A stretch of 64,000 bases of DNA from Variovorax paradoxus. GTDB taxonomy: Bacteria; Pseudomonadota; Gammaproteobacteria; Burkholderiales; Burkholderiaceae_C. The notes under the pieces were generated by a model. The model was not told the DNA's origin and did not search any database. It saw only the letters and a list, made by a program, of their open reading frames with translations. Positions 1 to 9,289 of the stretch are shown piece by piece; the first letter of the stretch is position 1; every line of letters begins with the position of its first letter. The position numbers were made by a program, and so were the translations under genes. The stretch spans positions 7,558,501-7,622,500 of the forward strand of contig NZ_CP091716.1 of NCBI RefSeq assembly GCF_022009635.1, written 5' to 3'.

Positions 1-1
1 G

Positions 2-397
2 ATGCACCAGTTGCTGTACCAGCGCGTGAGCGACACCATGGGCGCGCGCGCGGGGCAGTTCGACATCTCGCTGCGGCCCTACGGCTGGAATGCGGTGTCG
101 GGGCTGCCGGTCGAGCCGGGCGCCGCGGCGCCGCGCGAGATCGGCCTGCTTTTCGTCGCCACCGCGGCCACGCAGGAGCTGGCGACCCAGATCGCCAAGA
201 CCTGCAACCCCCTGTTCTTCCACATGCCGCTCGAACGCAACATGCCCTTGCCCAGTTACGCCTTCCCCTTCTCGCCCGCGGAGATCGAGCGGGGTGCGGT
301 GTACGAATTCATGCTCAATCACGTGGTCCATGTGGGTCACGGGCTCGAACTGGTACGCACCGAGTTCGTCGAAACCGCGGAGTTGCAACATGCCTAA
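2..397 (+). CDS. AtuA-like (DUF1446) family protein, C-terminal part
   Basis: This is the C-terminal end of a longer protein that begins before the window. The visible 131 residues match the C-terminal ferredoxin-like region of AtuA/DUF1446 proteins, with the blocks EIGLLFVATAATQELA, NPLFFHMPLERN and FPFSPAEIERGAVYEF. AtuA relatives act in acyclic terpene and other acyl-CoA catabolism, and their exact reaction is not settled. The gene overlaps the following DUF4387 gene by 8 bases. The two are commonly neighbours or fused, so they probably form one complex. The true start cannot be seen, and the methionine at position 2 may be internal. Confidence 0.8.
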   Translation: MHQLLYQRVSDTMGARAGQFDISLRPYGWNAVSGLPVEPGAAAPREIGLLFVATAATQELATQIAKTCNPLFFHMPLERNMPLPSYAFPFSPAEIERGAVYEFMLNHVVHVGHGLELVRTEFVETAELQHA

Positions 398-698
398 GGT
401 CAGCGACATCTGCCGCCATGTGCGGTCCAAGAATGCGGGCCCCTTCTGGATCACGATGGACCTCTCGTTCCCCGACCGCGAGAGCTTCGAGCGCTACGCC
501 GGTGCGCAGGCTTTGCAGCCCGCCGCCATCGGCACGCTGTTCGATGTCGACAGTGCGCAGGTCAAGTGCTTCCGCGTGGACGAACTCTCGGTCCTGAAGA
601 TCTCGTATCCGCGCCGGCGCCCGCAGGGTGGCGCGCTGGAGCGCGACATGCATGGCGGCCAGCAGTACATCCGCCTGCTTGACGTCGATCTGAGCTAG
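390..698 (+). CDS. DUF4387 family protein (AtuA partner)
   Basis: A 102-residue protein with the DUF4387 pattern: RSKNAGPFWITMDLSFPD near residue 12, SVLKISYPRRRPQGG near residue 70, and RDMHGGQQYIRLLD near the C-terminus. Its function is unknown, but the family is regularly found directly after AtuA-type proteins or fused to their C-terminus. The ATG at 390 lies inside the end of the upstream gene (8-base overlap), which indicates translational coupling. The same frame is open further upstream from position 90, but that part is a shadow of the AtuA-like gene. Confidence 0.8.
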   Translation: MPKVSDICRHVRSKNAGPFWITMDLSFPDRESFERYAGAQALQPAAIGTLFDVDSAQVKCFRVDELSVLKISYPRRRPQGGALERDMHGGQQYIRLLDVDLS

Positions 699-722
699 AG
701 GCTTGCGCGGGGCGGCTGCCGT

Positions 723-2084
723 TCAGGTCATGCCGTGCAGGTGGGCGTCGTCGCTCGAGTCGTCGCTCTGCGGAACGAACACCATGCCGGTCTTTGCGTT
801 GTAGTCCATCAGGCCCGCGTACCGGCCCCAGGCGATCATGGTCTCGAAGGTCTTTTCGGGATTGTCGTAAGGCAAGGCGCTGCCGATGTCCTTGATCACG
901 CGCTCGGCCTCGACTTCCTCATATTCCTTGAGCAGCGCGATGATGATGTGGAAGAGCCGCAGCTTGAAGACCTGCTCTTCGAAGATCGCGCGCTTGCCGA
1001 GCCGGTCCGCGGCCACGAACTTGCGGCCCAGTTCGGTGAAGCGCACTTCCTGCCGGGGCGTGTCGATCAGGTCGAGAATCTCGGCCGCCTTGAGGATCGC
1101 GATCGTCTCGCCGAACTCCTTGCCGATCTCGTCCGAGATGTCGTAGATGTTGGACAGATCCGGCGAGTCGCTGAGGATGCTCATCAGCCCCAGGATCTGG
1201 CCCACGGGCACCAGCGGAATGGACTCCATGCGCGTGCGGGCGCGCGAGATCGGCTGGCCCTTTTCGGGCGCCTCGGGCGGCAGGTCGGGCAGTGTCATCG
1301 TGGTGATGGATTCGTGGATCACGCTGACCAGCCGCTGGAATTCAGGGTCCTTCGTGTCCCGCGGATACGGCAGCTTGTTTTCCAGCACGAGGCCCACGCG
1401 CCCGGGCCGCGGAAACACGACCACGATGCGCGTGGCCATCTCCACGGCTTCCTCGATGTTGTGCGTGACCATGAACACCGAGCTGAGATCGCCGTTCGGC
1501 CCGCGCCACAGGCTGATCAACTCCTGGCGCAGGTTCTCCGCGGTCAGCACGTCCAGCGCGCTGAAGGCTTCGTCAAGGCACAGCAGCCTGGGCCGGGACA
1601 CGAGGGCCCGCGCGATGCCGACCCGCTGGCGCATGCCGCCCGAGAGTTCGCGGGGAAAAGCCGCGTGGTAGTTGCCCAGGCCGATCAGTTCGATTGCGCG
1701 GTCGACCGCGGCATCGCGCTCGGCCCGGCTGATCTTTCGCGACATGAGGCCCACCGCGACGTTCTGCTCCACCGTCAGCCACGGGTAGAGCGCGAAGGTC
1801 TGGAAGACGATCGAGGCATCGGGGTTCACGCCGTTGAGCGATTTGCCGTTGGCCAGCGCGCGGCCCGAGGTCGGCTCGATCAGCCCCGTCAGGCAGCGCA
1901 GGATGGTCGACTTGCCCGAGCCGGACTGGCCCAGCAGCGCCAGGAACTCGCCCTCGTTGACGGCCAGGTCGATGTTGTCGAGCACCTTGAGCTCGTGGTT
2001 GCCGGCGGTCCTGAACGTCTTGGTGACGGCGCACAGCTCGGCCACCGGCTTGGCCGGCTCGGGAGAACGGGAGGTTGTGTTCAT
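723..2084 (-). CDS. ABC importer ATP-binding protein, nitrate/sulfonate type with AAA-associated C-terminal domain
   Basis: A 453-residue ATPase of the nitrate/taurine/sulfonate import class. It shows a Walker A (GQSGSGKST), a Q-loop (IVFQTFALYPW), the signature LSGGMRQRVGIARAL, Walker B (LLCLDEAFSALD) and the H-loop (VTHNIEEA). From about residue 300 it carries an extra domain (SIPLVPVGQILGLMSILSD... to the end) resembling the AAA-associated C-terminal domain found on some of these ATPases, which may sense ligand or partner. The ATG at 2084 was chosen. It lies 2 bases after the stop of the permease gene, so the two form an operon. The frame is open far upstream, but that stretch is antisense-like low-quality sequence inside the permease gene. 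No solute-binding protein gene is adjacent. Confidence 0.88.
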   Translation of the reverse strand: MNTTSRSPEPAKPVAELCAVTKTFRTAGNHELKVLDNIDLAVNEGEFLALLGQSGSGKSTILRCLTGLIEPTSGRALANGKSLNGVNPDASIVFQTFALYPWLTVEQNVAVGLMSRKISRAERDAAVDRAIELIGLGNYHAAFPRELSGGMRQRVGIARALVSRPRLLCLDEAFSALDVLTAENLRQELISLWRGPNGDLSSVFMVTHNIEEAVEMATRIVVVFPRPGRVGLVLENKLPYPRDTKDPEFQRLVSVIHESITTMTLPDLPPEAPEKGQPISRARTRMESIPLVPVGQILGLMSILSDSPDLSNIYDISDEIGKEFGETIAILKAAEILDLIDTPRQEVRFTELGRKFVAADRLGKRAIFEEQVFKLRLFHIIIALLKEYEEVEAERVIKDIGSALPYDNPEKTFETMIAWGRYAGLMDYNAKTGMVFVPQSDDSSDDAHLHGMT

Positions 2085-2086
2085 GT

Positions 2087-3829
2087 TCAATCCAGCTTGA
2101 ATCGGCGCTCTGCAAAGGCATAGAGACGGCGCCAGATGAGCTTGTTCATCAGGACGACGAAGATCGACATCACGCCGATGCTTGCGATGATCAGCGCCGT
2201 GTCCCCTTCCCGTGTGACGGTCGCGATGTATGCCCCCAGGCCGTCCGCCTTCAGGGTCGTGCTGCCCCAGGTGGCGAGCTCGGCCACGATGCTGGCGTTC
2301 CATGCGCCACCGGCGGCCGTGCAGGCGCCGGTGACCCAGTACGGAAAGATCGCCGGCAGGATCAGCGTGCGCCACAGGTTCCAGTCGCGCAAGCCGTAGA
2401 CCCGCGCCGCTTCCTTGAGGTCGTTGGGGATGGCCATGGCGCCCGCGATCACGTTGAACAGGATGTACCACTGCGTGCCCATCGCGATGAGCAGGATGCT
2501 GCCCCAGTTGAGCGTGACATGGGTGGCGACGAAGAAGCCGACGACGATCGGGAACGTCATGTTCACCGGGAACGACGCGCCGATCTGGGCCAGCGGCTGG
2601 GCGAACCGCGCCACACGCGGCTGCGAACCGATCCACACGCCGACCGGCACCCAGATCAGCGTGGCCAGCACCGTCATGGTGGCGACACGCAAGGCCGTCA
2701 GCACGCCGAGCCAGACGATGTGGCCGAAGCCGGCCAGCGTCAAAGCGCCGTGCAGCGCCGCCACGGCGGCCGCCAGAGCCTTCAGGATCTCGAAGCCGAT
2801 CCAGACGGCGAGCACGATGCCCGCAGCGCGCCAAAGCAGCTTCTGGCCGCCGACCGTGAGCCGCACCGGAACCTTTGCGGCCGGATTGGGAACCCGCGCC
2901 ACCCGGTCCTTCAGGGGCAGCCAGAGGCGCTCGCCGATCCAGGTGAACAGGTAGGCGCCGCGCAGCAGGTTGTAGACCCACGAAGTTGCCGGCGTCGCCG
3001 ACTCGGTCAGCTCGATCTTGAACTTGTCGGCCCACGCCAGCAACGGACGCCAGACCAGCTGGTCGCTGACGAGGATCAGCACGATCATGGCCACCACCGC
3101 CCACAGCGCGGCCGTGTTGTCGCCCTGCGCGATGGCCTGCGCCATGTAGGAGCCCAGGCCCGGAAGCTTGATGTCCTTGTTCATCACGCTGATGGCCTCG
3201 CTCTGCGCGACGAAGAACCAGCCGCCGCCGAAGGACATCATGGAGTTCCATATCAGGCTGTGGGCCGAAGCCGGCAGCTCCACGGTGCGAAAGCGCTGCG
3301 CGCGCGTCAGGCCGTATGTCGAGGCCGCCTCCTGCATGTCGTTGGGAATGGTCACCATCGAGTGATAGAACCCGAAGGCCATGTTCCAGACCTGCCCCGT
3401 GAAAATGGCGAAGATCGCAGCGCACTCGACGCCGAGCAGGCTGCCAGGGAACAGCGCCATGAAGGCCGCCACGGTCGCGGACAGGAAGCCCAGCACCGGC
3501 ACCGACTGCAGCACATCGAGGGCCGGCAGGATGAAAGCGCGCGCCGTCCGGCTCTTGGCCGCAAGGTAGCCGGTGGCCACGGCGAAGAACAGCGAGAAGC
3601 CGAACGCGATCCACATGCGCATCAGGGTGCGGCCCGCGTAATAGGGGATCTGGCTGGGCGAGCTGTCGATCTCGGGCACCGCCGCCGGATCGAAGTGCAC
3701 GATCATGCCCTTGCCGAAATGCAGCGCGCTCCACAAGAGGCCCAGCAGCACCAGGAGGAACAGGGCGTCGATCCAGCCGAGCGTGCGCCGCTCTTCAACA
3801 ATGGCAAGCTGAGGGGCGGTACTTTTCAT
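2087..3829 (-). CDS. Fused double-domain ABC importer permease
   Basis: A 580-residue inner-membrane protein with two BPD_transp_1 permease domains in tandem. Each has the EAA loop: TIPNDMQEAASTYGLTRAQRF in the first half and AIPNDLKEAARVYGLRDWN in the second. About 12 hydrophobic segments are visible. Fusion of the two permease halves is known for a subgroup of nitrate/sulfonate-like importers. The substrate cannot be read from the sequence. The ATG at 3829 (MKSTAPQ) is preferred over a TTG at 3901 because the intervening residues look unstructured. It is followed after 2 bases by the ATPase gene. The periplasmic receptor must be encoded elsewhere, or the system uses another receptor. Confidence 0.85.
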   Translation of the reverse strand: MKSTAPQLAIVEERRTLGWIDALFLLVLLGLLWSALHFGKGMIVHFDPAAVPEIDSSPSQIPYYAGRTLMRMWIAFGFSLFFAVATGYLAAKSRTARAFILPALDVLQSVPVLGFLSATVAAFMALFPGSLLGVECAAIFAIFTGQVWNMAFGFYHSMVTIPNDMQEAASTYGLTRAQRFRTVELPASAHSLIWNSMMSFGGGWFFVAQSEAISVMNKDIKLPGLGSYMAQAIAQGDNTAALWAVVAMIVLILVSDQLVWRPLLAWADKFKIELTESATPATSWVYNLLRGAYLFTWIGERLWLPLKDRVARVPNPAAKVPVRLTVGGQKLLWRAAGIVLAVWIGFEILKALAAAVAALHGALTLAGFGHIVWLGVLTALRVATMTVLATLIWVPVGVWIGSQPRVARFAQPLAQIGASFPVNMTFPIVVGFFVATHVTLNWGSILLIAMGTQWYILFNVIAGAMAIPNDLKEAARVYGLRDWNLWRTLILPAIFPYWVTGACTAAGGAWNASIVAELATWGSTTLKADGLGAYIATVTREGDTALIIASIGVMSIFVVLMNKLIWRRLYAFAERRFKLD

Positions 3830-4091
3830 GCGGGCTTGCAGTTGTTTGCTTCGAAGACGGAGTCCTGGCCACGGCGTTGCGTGGCGCTGGCAGGTTTTCA
3901 AATATCAGAAGGCGGCTTGATCGACGCTCCTGGCGCATTCGACGATACCCGTTTCTTGTTGCATCTTCCGACAAACAAACGGCTGCAGGCATGGCGCGCG
4001 GTCGCAACTGAGTCGGCGGGCCGTCTCGTTCAAATTCTCGTTCAAATGAAAAATGCCCCGCTTCGCGAGGCATCTTGGGCTGATGAATGAA

Positions 4092-4253
4092 TCAGCGTAC
4101 CCAGTGGCACACACGGTGGTGATGGCGGGCGTCCCACTTGCACACCTTGTGCTTCGGCTGGTGGTGGGGCGCGGCGGAGGCAATGCCCGGGGCCATCAAG
4201 GCCACGCCGGCGAATGCGAGGATGCTGGCGAAGATGAGCTGCTTGGTTTTCAT
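4092..4253 (-). CDS. Small exported His/Cys-rich protein
   Basis: A 53-residue protein with a clear signal peptide (KTKQLIFASILAFAGVALM, cleavage probably after ASA) and a very short mature part of about 25 residues. The mature part is rich in histidine and contains two VC-x-W units (KVCKW and RVCHW) separated by DARHHH. The composition suggests metal binding or a disulfide-linked mini-protein in the periplasm. Similar short exported His-motif proteins occur in Burkholderiales, without assigned function. The start at 4253 was chosen because it gives a compact signal peptide. An upstream in-frame ATG at 4292 would add a non-hydrophobic extension. Confidence 0.6.
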   Translation of the reverse strand: MKTKQLIFASILAFAGVALMAPGIASAAPHHQPKHKVCKWDARHHHRVCHWVR

Positions 4254-4639
4254 GGTGGTCTTTCTAAGCAATGGCATCGAGGAGTGCGTCATACATCAGG
4301 CGCCATCCCTCAACGGTCCAAGCCGGCACTCGGATGACATTGGCTAACATCTTGGATTCAAAGGCGGCCCTTGGGCCGCAACCGGCTCCGCGTGCACATC
4401 GTGAACAGTGATCAGCGCCCGTTAGACCACCTTATCGGCACCCGTGCCAGGAAGATCAGATCACAGAGGTCACCGCCAGTGTGGTCAGTCCTCCAGGACG
4501 CCGTCGATGGTCGAGCAGAAGATAGCTGATCCGCGTGCGCCGCTGCAGCCCGTCTTGTTCGCAGGGCACATCCTGGATGTTTCAGCGTCCACGGGCGCCC
4601 CGAGGGCTCTCACGCCGGCACGCACGGGCAGCGTCGGGC
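4254..4639. other. Intergenic stretch without a supported gene
   Basis: No convincing coding sequence. A short GC-rich palindrome (GCGGCCC/GGGCCGC, 4364-4379) lies in the middle but has no T-run beside it, so it is at best a weak transcription end. The part next to 4253 should hold the promoter of the small exported protein. Confidence 0.4.
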
Positions 4640-4969
4640 TCAGGCTACTGGCGCACCGATGATCTCGTCCTCCAGCCGGCAGGTCTCGGCAATGATCAGC
4701 TCGAAGAGCACACGCAGGAACGCCGGGCTCATGCCGTGCTCCGCAGCAAAGGCCGCCGCGCGTTGCTGCACCACACCGATGCGGTGAGGCTGCATCATTG
4801 GAATCGCATGGTTGCGCTTATGCAGGCCGATCCTGCAACAGCAGACCAGTCTTTGCCGCAAGGTCTCGAGCAAAATCGCGTCCAGTCCGTCGAGTTCGTC
4901 GCGCAGCGACTGCAGGATCTGCTGGGCTTCGTCGTCACTGGGACGGCGATGTTCCGGTGCTGAATTCAT
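4640..4969 (-). CDS. Chorismate mutase-type (AroQ fold) protein
   Basis: A 109-residue all-helical protein of the type II chorismate mutase family. The pattern LRDELDGLDAILLETLRQRLVCCCRIGLHKR with a following RIGVVQQRAAAFAAEHG segment and a C-terminal helix (FLRVLFELIIAETCRLEDEI) matches the three-helix AroQ fold. The family includes chorismate mutases, isochorismate-pyruvate lyase and 4-amino-4-deoxychorismate mutase; the sequence does not decide between them. The start at 4969 has an excellent ribosome site (AAGGAGG) that overlaps the stop region of the upstream TTT receptor gene 11 bases away, so the two genes are co-transcribed. The pairing with a solute receptor is unusual. Confidence 0.8.
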   Translation of the reverse strand: MNSAPEHRRPSDDEAQQILQSLRDELDGLDAILLETLRQRLVCCCRIGLHKRNHAIPMMQPHRIGVVQQRAAAFAAEHGMSPAFLRVLFELIIAETCRLEDEIIGAPVA

Positions 4970-4980
4970 GCCGGGCCTCC

Positions 4981-6030
4981 TTACTCGAGCTTGATGCCCT
5001 GGCTCGCGATGATCTGGCTCAGCGCTGCCGTATCCGCTCTCACCCGCCGTGCCAGCGCTTCGCCCGAAATACCGACAGCCTCGTAGCCATGCTGGAAGAG
5101 CTTCTGCCGAACCTCCGGCAGGCGGATGACTTCGGCGAGAACCTGGTTCAAGCGCTGGACAATGGGAGCGGGCAGGCTGGCAGGGGCTGCCGCTGCAGTC
5201 CAGATCTCGAGCTCGAAATCTTTCAATCCCACTTCCTGCAAGCTCGGATAGTCCGGCACGAGCGTGGAGCGGCGCGCCGAGGTCACGCCGATCGCGCGCA
5301 GCTTTCCAGCCTTGATCTGTTCGTCGGCGAGGCCCGGCGGAAGCAGCGCCAGCTGGAGCTGCGCGCCGATCAGGCCGCTGATGACCTGCGGATTGCCCTG
5401 ATAGGGCACGTGCACGGCGGCGATGCCGGTGCGGGCCTTGAGGAGTTCCATGCCGAGGTGGCCGATCGTTCCGATGCCCGGAGAGCCATAGCTCCAGGTG
5501 CCGCCGGCCGCACGCGCAGCCGTGAGGAAACCGCGGGCATCGGCCTGCGATACCTGCGGTGTCGTGGCGAGCACCAGAGGGGCCGTGCAAAGGATGCTCA
5601 GCGGCACGAGGTCCTTCTGCGGATCGTAGGGTGTCGCCGGATTGAGGATCTTGGCAATGGTCATGTTGCCGTTGATGAGGATGCCGATCGTGTGCTGGTC
5701 GGTCGACTTCGCGACGATGCCCGCAGCGATGTTGCCGCTGGCACCGGCATGGTTTTCGACGATCACTGGCTGGCCCAGCGCCTTCGCCATGGATGTGGCC
5801 AGCACACGCGCCACGAAATCCGGCGATGAGCCGCCGCCAAAGCCGACGACGAGGCGCAGCGGCCGGGTCGGCCAATTCAGATCCGCCACCCGGGAACTCG
5901 ACGCGCCTGACGGATTGGGCTCGGCGCGCACCACGCCAGGCGATTGTGCAAGGACGCCGCCGGCGCAGGCGAGTGTCCCGGCCAAGCACAGCAGGCGCAT
6001 AGCCAAGGTTCGAAGAAGGAAGAATGACAT
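4981..6030 (-). CDS. Tripartite tricarboxylate transporter (TctC/Bug) periplasmic receptor
   Basis: A 349-residue exported solute-binding protein of the Bug family. It has an N-terminal signal peptide (LAMRLLCLAGTLACAGGVLA), then the typical blocks WPTRPLRLVVGFGGGSSPDFVAR, QPVIVENHAGASGNIAA and VHVPYQGNPQVISGLIGAQ. Such receptors bind small organic acids or related ligands in the periplasm, usually for TctAB-type permeases. No TctA or TctB gene is in the window. The ATG at 6030 gives a normal signal peptide; 23 residues upstream in frame look spurious. It is first in a unit with the chorismate mutase-type gene. Confidence 0.9.
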   Translation of the reverse strand: MSFFLLRTLAMRLLCLAGTLACAGGVLAQSPGVVRAEPNPSGASSSRVADLNWPTRPLRLVVGFGGGSSPDFVARVLATSMAKALGQPVIVENHAGASGNIAAGIVAKSTDQHTIGILINGNMTIAKILNPATPYDPQKDLVPLSILCTAPLVLATTPQVSQADARGFLTAARAAGGTWSYGSPGIGTIGHLGMELLKARTGIAAVHVPYQGNPQVISGLIGAQLQLALLPPGLADEQIKAGKLRAIGVTSARRSTLVPDYPSLQEVGLKDFELEIWTAAAAPASLPAPIVQRLNQVLAEVIRLPEVRQKLFQHGYEAVGISGEALARRVRADTAALSQIIASQGIKLE

Positions 6031-6424
6031 GGCAGTAAAAGTTGAAGATCGGGCGTCCAGTCTTTCTTCACCAACGCGACGAATCAACTGCTGCTTCACG
6101 CGAAAGAAGCCCGTCGAGCGTCGGCATCGCGCAGGCGCGACTTGTCCTCGAGTTGGCCCAGATAGGACTGCTCAGCCTTGCGTGCCACGCAAGATCGCTG
6201 TGCGCCCCACCTCTGCGTGCCGACGGGTCGGCGCGCTGATCAAGAACTCCAATGGTGAGCGGATCGTGCCTCGCGACGCGCCACGATGAGAGGGGACGCC
6301 GGCATCGCTGCCGCCTCCTTGTACGGAGGCCAAGGACAGCGGCGTGAGATGAAAGATGCAACCGCAGAAAGCGCATCCGCCGACAGGGCGCGGCGGCGGA
6401 CGCGAGCCGCACAAACAGCCGAAC
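6031..6424. other. Intergenic stretch between TTT receptor and recombinase genes
   Basis: No supported gene. The right end lies beyond the stop of the leftward recombinase gene, and the left end should hold the promoter of the leftward TTT receptor unit. No strong terminator hairpin with a T-run was found. Confidence 0.4.
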
Positions 6425-8580
6425 CTAGGCGGGACGCCGCTTCGCCAGGTACATCGAGGTCGTGCTTGGCAGCGCGTGGCCCAGGTTGTTCTGCACCACC
6501 GCCAGCGGCAGTGGCGCCCGCCCCGCCCTGCCCTGCAGCGCGTGCGCGCCATGGGTATGGCGCAGCCAGTGCGTGCTGGCCTTTCTCAGGTGTTCGGCGT
6601 CGGCTGCATCGAGATCGCGCGCCACGCGCGCAAGGAAAGCCTTGATGGCCTGGTAGAGCCCCGAGGACGACCAGGCAACCGGCTGCTCGGCCCCGGTGCC
6701 GAAGCGCGCCAGCACAGGGACGTCCCGATTGCCGGGAGCGTCGACCTGACGATCGAAACCGTGGCGCGCCAGTTCTTCCTGCAGTTCCTCGATCAGCTCG
6801 AGCGCCACCGGCACCTCGCGGCGCTCCCCTTCCCTGCCAGTCACCGACAAGAGCCAGCCCGGCGGCGCGGAACCATCGCCGGATGTTGCCTCGTGCCGCG
6901 AATGCAGATTCCCGCAGCGCACGCTGGCGATCTCGGCCAGGCGCAGCCCGGTCGCGTACAACCAGCGCATGCCGCGGCGCAGGCGTCGAGCAGCCTCGGT
7001 GTCCCCATGCGCGCGCAGCCGCGCATCGATGTGGTCCCACTGCGCGAAGCTCAGCGTGCGATTGGAGCCGAGCGGCTGCCCGTCCTGCGAGGGCAAGGGC
7101 GTCTCGTCGAAGGGATTGCCCGTCACGTACCCCTGGCGCGTGAGGAAGGCGAACAGGCTGCGGAGAATGACCAGCGCCTGGCGCAGTGCCACCGGCGTCA
7201 GCGGGCCTTCCAACGGCCGCCACATTGGAGACCAGCGCTGATGATGGCGCGGGCCGCACCAGGCAGCGGGCGGCCGAGCAAGAAAGGCACGGTAGGCAGC
7301 CGCGTCTTCACGGGTGAGCGAGGACAAGGCCTTGCCGCGCTCGAGCACCGACCAGAGCAGCAACCGTTCCGCTTCCTTGCGGTACGAGCGCTGTGTGGAC
7401 GACAGGGACTTCTTCGTGATGTCGCCGCCCTTCGCGATCAGCCAGGCGCCAATCGCCTCATGGTCATTGGACGCCGAGAGCCGGCACGTTTGTCTCGGCG
7501 CGCGGCAGCTCCCGACACGGCCATCCAGTCCGGCCGGCAGTATGAACTTCTCGTAGGGCACCAGGGCGGTGGCGGGCGCGACCACCGCTGCCAGCGCGGC
7601 AGGACTGAGCTGCGCACGCTTGCGCGCCGCATGCAGGCCGACACGCACACCCAGCACCTGCTCATTGGCATGGAGCCAGTCCAGGATACGCGCGGCCTTG
7701 TGCTCGCCCACGCCTGGGACATTCGCCCACCAGCGCGCGCCGGCGTCGTTGATCCGCAGCACCAGCGCGGACAGCGTCGCGAGTCCCGCGCCCTCGAGCC
7801 GCTCGGCCAAGGCCGGATGCAGCCAGGCGACCACGCTGTCACCCGGGCGCGGATCCTGTGCGACGAGACTCTCGAGCCAATGCAGCGCTTCGAGTTGACG
7901 CTCGATGACGCGCGCGCGCCGGGAAGGCTGGCCGCCTCCCGCCGAGCGCCCCGTGCCTGCGCCGCCGCCCTGCGCGAAGGCGGCTTCGTACGCTTCGATC
8001 TGTTCGGCCTCCGAGAAGTCCTCCATGCCCTGGGCCTGCGCGAATTCGGCCAGGCTCGGCAGCGCCGGTGTCGCGGTGAAGCGCTCGGGGTCGAGCAGGA
8101 TCAGGCGTGCAGTGCCCGGCTTCTGCTCACGGCGCGCGGCAGCGGCGAACGCATCGCGGATCCAGGTCACGGTGCGACGCACTGTGCGCAGGTCGACGTG
8201 CTCGCCCTCAAGGCGCAAGTAGCGATCCCAGGCGGCGCGTTCATCGACCCCCTGGGCGAGTGCGCGCATGAAGGCGAAATGGCCCCGATGGAGTTTGCGG
8301 GGGGATGTCGTCTTTTTCACGCGGTGGGCGACAAGCCGAAAATCTTTGGCGCGGGCCAGAACTTCCAGCACCGGCGCGGCGCGCTCGCAAGCGGCGGGAC
8401 CTGCTGGGCACGCCCCGCGCGAACGCGGCGGCGCAGGTCGACCTTCCGCGCGTGGGCGACTCCGTCGGCCTGCTCCTGGCCGCGTGGCGCGTCCGCGCGC
8501 CATTCGAGGGCCGGGCGCTCCAGCGCGCCTTTTTCCGGTCGGGCCAACGCCTCGAGACTCGGGACGGGATCTCGGGTCAT
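6425..8580 (-). CDS. Tyrosine recombinase with DUF3701 N-terminal domain (apparent N-terminal frameshift)
   Basis: A large phage-integrase family recombinase. The N-terminal DUF3701 region reads LHRGHFAFMRALAQG followed by WDRYLRLEGEHVDLRTVRRT. A helix-hairpin-helix-like stretch (WANVPGVGEHKAARILDWL) and a core-binding domain follow. The catalytic domain shows TGLRLAEI (Arg), HWLRHTHG (His and Arg), NNLGHA (His) and the nucleophile region TSMYLAKRRPA (Tyr). Recombinases of this type sit near rep/par genes of Burkholderiales secondary replicons and may resolve dimers. From 8580 an ATG opens MTRDPVPSLEALARPEKG with good codon use and a GGAAGAG upstream, but this frame runs out at 8317. The catalytic part is in another frame that is continuous from about 8390 leftwards. 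One extra base near 8387 would join VPPLA to ERAAPVLEVLARA. Without that, a GTG at 8371 could start a shorter protein. Confidence 0.75.
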
Positions 8581-9270
8581 CGCATCGACTCTTCCCCGGG
8601 CGCAACGGGTTGCCTGGTCTGCGGTAAGCGGGGTGCCCCACAGCACCGGGGTCCGGGTCATGCGGTTCACTGCCGTTCTCATGTGCATGGTCTTCTGGAT
8701 GTTGCCGGTCGGGCAGAGACGCCCCAAGCTGGATCGGCCGCGCACATCAACCTTTTGCGGCACACGAGCAGCTTAGGCATGTAAGCCCACCGTTTTGCAT
8801 AATCATCAATATCAATTTTAGATGCAGTCTGGCCGCTCTGAAGAAAAGAAAGTCGAGGTCATGGCTAAGCCATTGATTCGATTGATGTTTTTTCCAGCAC
8901 GTGGGTGCGCACAAGCGGCGCAATATCGATTCGAGGCTGAGCGTCGTGAGGCACCGAGTTCAGTTTATTGGCTAAGTTGGCGCTTGCATTGAAGATTTGC
9001 GCGAGGAACCAGGCAGCGCGAACGCTCTTGCGCACGCGCTTGTCACGCGGTCCAGCCGATGGATAGGGTCGGCTTGCGCATCGCGGGCTGTGCCCTTCCC
9101 CCCCCTTGTCGGCCCCAGGGGGTGGCCCCAAAAAGACCCGAGGAAGTATTCGAGACGCCGAGCACACCGCCGCGCCAGCACAAGTGGAAGACGCGACAGG
9201 TCGCTGTCGCGGCGATCTGGGGCGAAGGGCATTCGCCTTCCGATCCATCGTCTCTGCCCTTCTTTCCACT

Positions 9271-9289
9271 GTGAGTATTTTTGGGATTT
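9271..9289 (-). repeat. Isolated iteron-like unit
   Basis: GTGAG, six bases, then TGGGATTT. This is the same arrangement and orientation as the left iteron array of the origin at 13532. Chance occurrence cannot be excluded, but both half-motifs and the exact 6-base spacing are conserved. Confidence 0.5.

Noticed and set aside
2087..3734. In-frame upstream extension of the ABC ATPase (total about 1,000 codons)
   Set aside because: The extension lies over the permease gene, is Arg/Gly/Ala-rich without motifs, and the ATPase has a normal start at 2084 just after the permease stop.
8797..8818. Fur-box-like AT-rich sequence upstream of the recombinase
   Set aside because: Only loosely resembles the GATAAT repeat pattern and a recombinase is not a plausible iron-regulated target.
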